From the NCBI GenBank assembly GCA_027484835.1, contig JAIXSF010000471.1, forward strand, positions 1 through 43,749: a DNA stretch of 43,749 nt, given 5' to 3'. This stretch comes from Rhizobiaceae bacterium. GTDB taxonomy: Bacteria > Pseudomonadota > Alphaproteobacteria > Rhizobiales > Rhizobiaceae. Of this stretch, positions 40,436 through 43,749 are shown in pieces (positions within the stretch are counted from its first letter, which is position 1; each line of letters starts with the position of its first letter). A model generated the notes under the pieces. The model made no database searches. It was not told where the DNA came from and was given only the letters and a program-made list of their open reading frames with translations. The translations under genes and the position numbers were made by a program.

Positions 40436-41062
40436 ATGCTCACCGTCTATGCCTTCTCGACCCCGAACTCCGTGAAGATCCCCATTGCTCTTGAGGAGCT
40501 CGGATTGGCCTACCATCTCCACCGCGTGGACATCCGCAAGGGCGAACAGAAATCGGCGGACTTTCTGGCTCTCAACCCGAACGGCAAGGTGCCACTGCTC
40601 GTTGACGGCGATCTGAAAATTGCGGAGTCGGGTGCGATATTGATGCATCTTGCCGAAAGGACCGGCCGCCTTCTTTCCACCGAGCCGGCCAAGCGTGCGA
40701 AGACAATCGAATGGCTCTTTGTGCAACTGTCGGGCACTGGCCCCGCATTTGGCCAATCCGGCTATTGGCAGAAACTGGCCCCAAACCGCAACGAGCCCGC
40801 CATCGCGCGTTACCAAGCTGAGGCCAATAGGCTTGCAGATCTTATCGATACACATCTTGGCGCGAACGAATGGTTTGCTGGCGATGAAATGACGATCGCC
40901 GACATCGCGCATTTGGGCTGGTTCTGGCGACGGGAATTTGCGGGTGTCACTTTCGATGCGCGCGCGAACCTTGCTCGTTGGTACTCTTCCATGGAGCGCA
41001 GACCCGCCGTCCAGCGCGGAATTGCTGCCACGCTTAGTCTCGCAGAAGCAACCATCGAATAG
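40436..41062 (+). CDS. Glutathione S-transferase
   Basis: The 208-residue protein has a thioredoxin-fold N-domain (MLTVYAFSTPNSVKIPIALEELGLAYHLHRVDI, with the Ser/Asn catalytic region STPNS), the glutathione-binding NPNGKVPLL and ESGAILMHLAE, and an all-helical C-domain ending with ADIAHLGWFWRR (the N-capping D in TIADIA). It resembles the YghU/Ure2-like or Nu-class bacterial GSTs used against electrophiles and peroxides. AAGGAG six bases before the ATG at 40436 settles the start; the frame runs further upstream without family similarity. It lies 159 bases after the AhpD-like gene and 11 bases before the DsrE-like gene. Confidence 0.92.
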   Translation: MLTVYAFSTPNSVKIPIALEELGLAYHLHRVDIRKGEQKSADFLALNPNGKVPLLVDGDLKIAESGAILMHLAERTGRLLSTEPAKRAKTIEWLFVQLSGTGPAFGQSGYWQKLAPNRNEPAIARYQAEANRLADLIDTHLGANEWFAGDEMTIADIAHLGWFWRREFAGVTFDARANLARWYSSMERRPAVQRGIAATLSLAEATIE

Positions 41063-41073
41063 AGGAACGTATC

Positions 41074-41478
41074 ATGCAGGAAACCCAGACAAGTTCCGCC
41101 CTAGCGACCCAGGTGTCGAGTAAGGCACATAAGGTCGCGGTGGTCGTGTACTCGAACGTGACCCAGGAGGCGGCCAGCCGCGCCTACCGCGCTTTCGGCT
41201 TTGTTGCCGAACTTCTGGCCCACGGCGACGACGTGAGCCTCATCTTCGATGGTGGCGGCAGCGCGACCTTGGCAGCGGTGCTTGATCCCAAACACGAGTT
41301 GCATCGCGCCTGGACCAAAGCCGCCCCAGCCCTGCGTGGCGTGTGCGGCTACTGCGCCAGAGCCTACGGCGTTGCCGATGCGCTCAAAGCGGAAGGGATA
41401 ACCTTTCTGACTGAAGATCACGGCCATGCCTCTCTCCGCGAGATGCTTGTACAGGGCCGTCAGATGGTAACGTTTTGA
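41074..41478 (+). CDS. DsrE/DsrF-like family protein
   Basis: The 134-residue protein has an alpha/beta DsrE-type fold: KVAVVVYSNVTQEAASRAYRAFGFVAELLAHGDDVSLIFDGGGSATLAAV, then a Cys pair in GVCGYCARAYGVADAL (Cys92 and Cys95) and a C-terminal HGHASLREMLVQGRQMVTF. DsrE relatives handle sulfur or redox-active thiols; the C-x2-C here could relay electrons. GAGG about nine bases before the ATG. It is the last gene of the rightward AhpD-GST-DsrE group, which suggests a thiol-based detoxification role. Confidence 0.85.
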   Translation: MQETQTSSALATQVSSKAHKVAVVVYSNVTQEAASRAYRAFGFVAELLAHGDDVSLIFDGGGSATLAAVLDPKHELHRAWTKAAPALRGVCGYCARAYGVADALKAEGITFLTEDHGHASLREMLVQGRQMVTF

Positions 41479-41566
41479 AATGTCGGAGCGGTGCTGGCGG
41501 AAACGATATTAGGTGCCTCAACGACGACCTGTCTCATTCTCTGCATTGGTGACCGGAACGGCTTAA

Positions 41567-41625
41567 GGGGCAAGACAATCGCGTCAGAGATTTGATCTCC
41601 TTGCCCCCAATCTCGGACATCCGAG
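41567..41625. terminator. Nested hairpins between convergent genes (bidirectional terminator candidate)
   Basis: GGGGCAAG (41567-41574) pairs with CTTGCCCC (41600-41607); inside lies GAGAT-TTG-ATCTC (41587-41599), and just after is CTCGGA-CA-TCCGAG (41612-41625). They fill the 176-base gap between the DsrE-like gene and the convergent GST gene. There is no long T tract. Confidence 0.45.
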
Positions 41626-41654
41626 CCTTCAGATCTCGAACCCCTGGGCCAAAA

Positions 41655-42317
41655 TCAGGCTGCCAGTTTCAGGAGATGACCGTCGTGCTTCCTTAAGAAC
41701 GCGTGTAGCCTGTCGGAGTAATCCGCAACGACGGCGCCGATCACGGACTGCCTTGCGGCGAGAGCCTTGCGCCACGCCACAATCTTCTCCAGTCCGTTGA
41801 AAATCCCGAGATCGGTAATCTCGTCGAAAACGTCAAAGTACCGAAAGACGGGCGCGAAGACCGCATCGACGATGGAGAAATCAGCTCCAACAAAGAAAGG
41901 CCCGGTTGAAAGTTGCTCTTCCAGTCGCTTGAACTTGTCGCGCAGCATGGTCCGCTTTATCTCGAAAAGCGCGCCATCTTTCGTGGTTTCGATCACCCAG
42001 ATATCGGCGAGGATCGACGATCCGAACTCCATCCAGGATCTGTGCCTGGCCCTTTCGAGAGGATCACGCGGATGCAGAGGACGAGGCTCCGTTTCTTCGA
42101 GATACTCGACGATCACCGCGCTTTCGAACAGGACGTGCTCATCCACCTGAAGCAGCGGCACTTTGCCGAATGGCGATATGGCCTTGAACCATTCCGGCTT
42201 GTCCGAGAGATCGATATCGACGCGCTCGAAGGCAACACTCTTTTCGGCAAGAACGATGGCCGCCCTTTGGACATAAGGGCAGAGATCGAAGGAAACGAGT
42301 TTCAGCGTCCTGGTCAT
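41655..42317 (-). CDS. Glutathione S-transferase, Cys-type (omega/SspA-like)
   Basis: The 220-residue protein has an N-terminal thioredoxin fold with SFDLCPYVQRA, where Cys13 of the C-P-Y motif marks Cys-type GSTs (omega/beta-like) able to reduce mixed disulfides or dehydroascorbate. It continues with ISPFGKVPLLQV and ESAVIVEYLEE for glutathione binding, and a helical C-domain with FSIVDAVFAPVFRYFDVF. GGAGAGG six bases before the ATG supports 42317. The start overlaps the Rieske gene stop by one base (TGATG). It is the last gene of the MarR-controlled DoxX-Rieske-GST operon. Confidence 0.9.
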   Translation of the reverse strand: MTRTLKLVSFDLCPYVQRAAIVLAEKSVAFERVDIDLSDKPEWFKAISPFGKVPLLQVDEHVLFESAVIVEYLEETEPRPLHPRDPLERARHRSWMEFGSSILADIWVIETTKDGALFEIKRTMLRDKFKRLEEQLSTGPFFVGADFSIVDAVFAPVFRYFDVFDEITDLGIFNGLEKIVAWRKALAARQSVIGAVVADYSDRLHAFLRKHDGHLLKLAA

Positions 42318-42625
42318 CAGGCCTCTCCCCAGACATAGAACAGAGCATCGTTTTCGATGACGGTCGGCAGGCGCATCAAGCGGGCGCCTTGAGGTGCGGG
42401 TCCGTCTATCTTGTGCCCGCTTCTCATGTCGAAGCGCGCGCCGTGCCACGGACACACGAACTCGCCATCCCTGCATTCGAGCGGGCCGCCGAGATGCATG
42501 CAGACATTGGCAACCGCACGCGGGACACCATCGACCCGATAGACGTGGATTTCTTTTCCGAAGAACGGCACGATCGTGGAGCCCTCCGCAGGTAGATCGC
42601 TGAGCGCAATGAGCTGAACCCTCAT
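42317..42625 (-). CDS. Small Rieske [2Fe-2S] ferredoxin
   Basis: The 102-residue protein is a single Rieske domain: Cys42-x-His44 (VCMHLGGPL) and Cys58-x2-His61 (VCPWHGARFD) bind the cluster. It has no signal peptide or membrane helix, so it is a cytoplasmic electron carrier like NirD or dioxygenase ferredoxins. GAGGAGG six bases before ATG 42625 sets the start. Lying between the DoxX and GST genes with short spacing, it probably passes electrons within a stress-induced reducing pathway; no oxygenase is encoded nearby. Confidence 0.92.
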   Translation of the reverse strand: MRVQLIALSDLPAEGSTIVPFFGKEIHVYRVDGVPRAVANVCMHLGGPLECRDGEFVCPWHGARFDMRSGHKIDGPAPQGARLMRLPTVIENDALFYVWGEA

Positions 42626-42635
42626 GGCTTCCTCC

Positions 42636-43067
42636 TCACGCCAGACTGGATGGTTGGGAAAGAAGTGGCTGTGATCGTGACAGGGCAAAGGCCCCCTCGC
42701 CGGCCAGAGCCTGAACCACAGCCAGGACCGACAGGTAGAGCGGATATTCCCAGCCCCCATTCGCATAGCCGAACATCCAGCCATTGCCGGCATGTGCCCA
42801 GGTTGCGCCAAGCAGCACTGGCAGGAGAACGAGCGAAACGATGCGGACCTGGATGCCGAGGATCAGAAGCACGCCACCGACGGCCTCCATTGCGAAGACC
42901 AGATAAGCAAGCGGACCGGGTAGTCCGCTCGAGACGAAGAACTGAGCGGTCCCGGGAAGTGTGAAGACCATCAGCTTGAGGATAAGGCTGTGGGCCAGAA
43001 ACATGAGGCCAAGCGAAACGCGGAGCAGGAACGCCGCGAGCACGACCGAGGCGGAAGTGGTTTGCAT
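42636..43067 (-). CDS. DoxX-family membrane protein
   Basis: The 143-residue protein has four membrane helices (VVLAAFLLRVSLGLMFLAHSL; LAYLVFAMEAVGGVLLILGI; IVSLVLLPVLLGATWAHAG; YLSVLAVVQALAG), matching DoxX/DoxD-like proteins linked to quinone and thiol redox stress. AAGGAG eight bases before the ATG. It is first in the leftward operon; ten bases separate it from the Rieske gene. Its promoter carries two of the three MarR-type operators, so it is probably repressed until an inducer (perhaps a quinone or phenol) binds the regulator. Confidence 0.9.
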   Translation of the reverse strand: MQTTSASVVLAAFLLRVSLGLMFLAHSLILKLMVFTLPGTAQFFVSSGLPGPLAYLVFAMEAVGGVLLILGIQVRIVSLVLLPVLLGATWAHAGNGWMFGYANGGWEYPLYLSVLAVVQALAGEGAFALSRSQPLLSQPSSLA

Positions 43068-43085
43068 CTGATGAACTCCTTTTCA

Positions 43086-43145
43086 ATGCAGATGCATTCA
43101 CATAGATGCATTTGCATTGACTTGTCAATATTGATGCACCTGCAT
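43086..43145. promoter_or_regulatory. Three MarR-type operators ATGCA-N2-TGCAT
   Basis: Three 12-base palindromes occur at 43086-43097 (centre GA), 43106-43117 (centre TT) and 43134-43145 (centre CC), with starts 20 and 28 bases apart. All arms are perfect. They lie between the divergent doxX and marR genes and overlap the promoter elements of both, so one repressor could silence both directions. Confidence 0.8.
43099..43128 (-). promoter_or_regulatory. Leftward promoter of the doxX operon
   Basis: On the minus strand TTGACA (43128-43123) is followed by an 18-base spacer and TATGTG (43104-43099). The second operator lies inside the spacer; the first covers the expected transcription start near 43092, a classic repressible layout. 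Confidence 0.6.
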
Positions 43146-43159
43146 GGACCTGCTATTGT
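43131..43159 (+). promoter_or_regulatory. Rightward promoter of the marR gene, possibly leaderless
   Basis: TTGATG (43131-43136), a 17-base spacer and TATTGT (43154-43159) form a good sigma-70-like promoter. The -10 ends six bases before the marR ATG at 43166, so transcription should begin at or next to the start codon. No ribosome site precedes the ATG. Operator three overlaps the -35. Confidence 0.55.
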
Positions 43160-43165
43160 CAAACC

Positions 43166-43615
43166 ATGCATGATAAACCACCGTCAGAAATCGTCGTCAA
43201 AAGCTGGGCGCGGCTTGTCAGGGCAGCCAATCAGGCGCTGTCTGCCATAGAAGCCGACCTCAAACGGGCAGGCCATTCGCCGCTAGCCTGGTATGATGTC
43301 CTGCTTGAACTGAGGCGCGCAGGCGGAGAGGGCCTACGGCCTTTCGAACTGGAGCGGGAACTCCTGCTTGCCCAGCACAATGTCTCGCGCCTGATCGATC
43401 GCCTCGAAGCAAAGAGCCTCGTCCAACGCAGGCCAGCAGACGATGATGGTCGCGGCCAAAGGGTGACGGTCACCGATCAGGGGCTAGCCACCTTGGCCTC
43501 GATGTGGCCCGATTACGCCGCCGCAATTCAGCGCCATGTGGGTGCGAAGTTCAAGGACGACGCGGAGGCAGAGGCACTCTATCGGCTGACGGGAAAGATA
43601 TTGGGCAGAGTCTGA
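43166..43615 (+). CDS. MarR-family transcriptional regulator
   Basis: The 149-residue protein has the MarR fold: dimer helix WARLVRAANQALSAIEADLKRAG, winged helix with LAWYDVLLELRRAG, FELERELLLAQHNVSRLIDRLEAKSLVQRRPADDDGRGQRVTVTDQG (the D-x-R-G wing), and a C-terminal dimerisation helix. MarR repressors bind palindromes as dimers and release on binding phenols, quinones or oxidants. The three operators upstream fit control of itself and of the doxX-Rieske-GST operon. No Cys is present, so sensing by thiol oxidation is unlikely. Confidence 0.93.
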   Translation: MHDKPPSEIVVKSWARLVRAANQALSAIEADLKRAGHSPLAWYDVLLELRRAGGEGLRPFELERELLLAQHNVSRLIDRLEAKSLVQRRPADDDGRGQRVTVTDQGLATLASMWPDYAAAIQRHVGAKFKDDAEAEALYRLTGKILGRV

Positions 43616-43623
43616 AAAGGGAT

Positions 43624-43749
43624 TTGAATTCGATCCGCAAGCTGATCTTCCTGGCGCGCAACAACGCAGACGAACAGGCCAAGCGTCGGCTGATGCCGAT
43701 CGTTCGTGACCTCGTTCAGACAGTCGTAATTGGCAAGACGCCTGGCCAT
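43624..43749 (+). pseudogene. Fragment resembling the C-terminal part of a serine recombinase (runs off window)
   Basis: From the TTG at 43624 to the window end an open frame reads LNSIRKLIFLARNN, then ADEQAKRRLMPIVRDLVQTVVIGKTPGH. The second block resembles the region near the C-terminus of large serine recombinases (a helix ending in RxLVxxVVI followed by Pro/Gly). The MarR gene ends only 8 bases before, leaving no room for the N-terminal catalytic domain, so this would be a remnant. The similarity is from memory and weak; a small unrelated gene is possible. Confidence 0.3.

Overview
The window looks like a chromosomal segment of an alphaproteobacterium of the Rhizobiaceae (Rhizobium/Agrobacterium type). 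The evidence is a succinoglycan-style exopolysaccharide (EPS) gene set (ExoY-, ExoP-, ExoF-, ExoK-like products), an IalB-family protein, an OpgC-family protein, GC-rich coding sequence, and many genes joined by 4-base ATGA or GTGA stop/start overlaps. No rRNA, complete tRNA, CRISPR array or intact transposon was seen.

Region 1 (1-628) is the 3' end of a metY-type sulfhydrylase gene. Region 2 (about 813-20911) is a Wzx/Wzy-dependent EPS locus. A leftward operon (6092 to 1078) encodes two GT4 glycosyltransferases, a flippase and a secreted GH16 glycanase. A Crp/Fnr-type regulator (6209-6958) sits beside a long AT-rich control region. The rightward genes from 7402 encode the priming sugar transferase, a polysaccharide co-polymerase with a degenerate kinase domain, a GT2, an outer-membrane export protein, a Wzy-like polymerase, a GT8, a 37-residue small ORF and a PF13704-type transferase. 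Two leftward genes are interspersed: a 98-residue membrane protein and an acyltransferase. A membrane PQQ-dependent dehydrogenase closes the block. The block is bracketed by a 160-base direct repeat (653-812 and 20912-21071). The repeat holds a terminator-like hairpin and what looks like a decayed tRNA 3' end, so the locus may once have been mobilised or inserted as a unit.

Region 3 (20615-21894) is a gene-poor scar with one repeat copy and a 14-base match to an IS6-family terminus. Region 4 (21895-26603) holds a large autotransporter coupled to an IalB-family gene. Region 5 (27470-30330) is an ECF sigma factor, a ZAS-type zinc anti-sigma factor, a TTC38-like TPR protein and a membrane protein. 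Region 6 (30393-35308) holds an exported esterase, then a compact TPP-enzyme / OpgC / class III CoA-transferase cluster.

Region 7 (35323-38546, leftward) is the most intriguing part. It is six tightly packed genes: a short-chain dehydrogenase lacking the usual catalytic Ser, two tiny membrane proteins, a fusion of a ferric-reductase-like haem membrane domain with a Rieske domain, a membrane-anchored protein with a four-Cys/one-His motif, and a third tiny membrane protein. It reads as a dedicated membrane redox chain that I cannot match to a named system.

Region 8 (38682-43615) is a stress and detoxification block. A LysR regulator is divergent from genes for an AhpD-like protein, a GST and a DsrE-like protein. 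A MarR regulator is divergent from a DoxX-Rieske-GST operon; three copies of ATGCA-N2-TGCAT lie exactly over the two divergent promoters. The window ends in a fragment that may be the C-terminal part of a recombinase.
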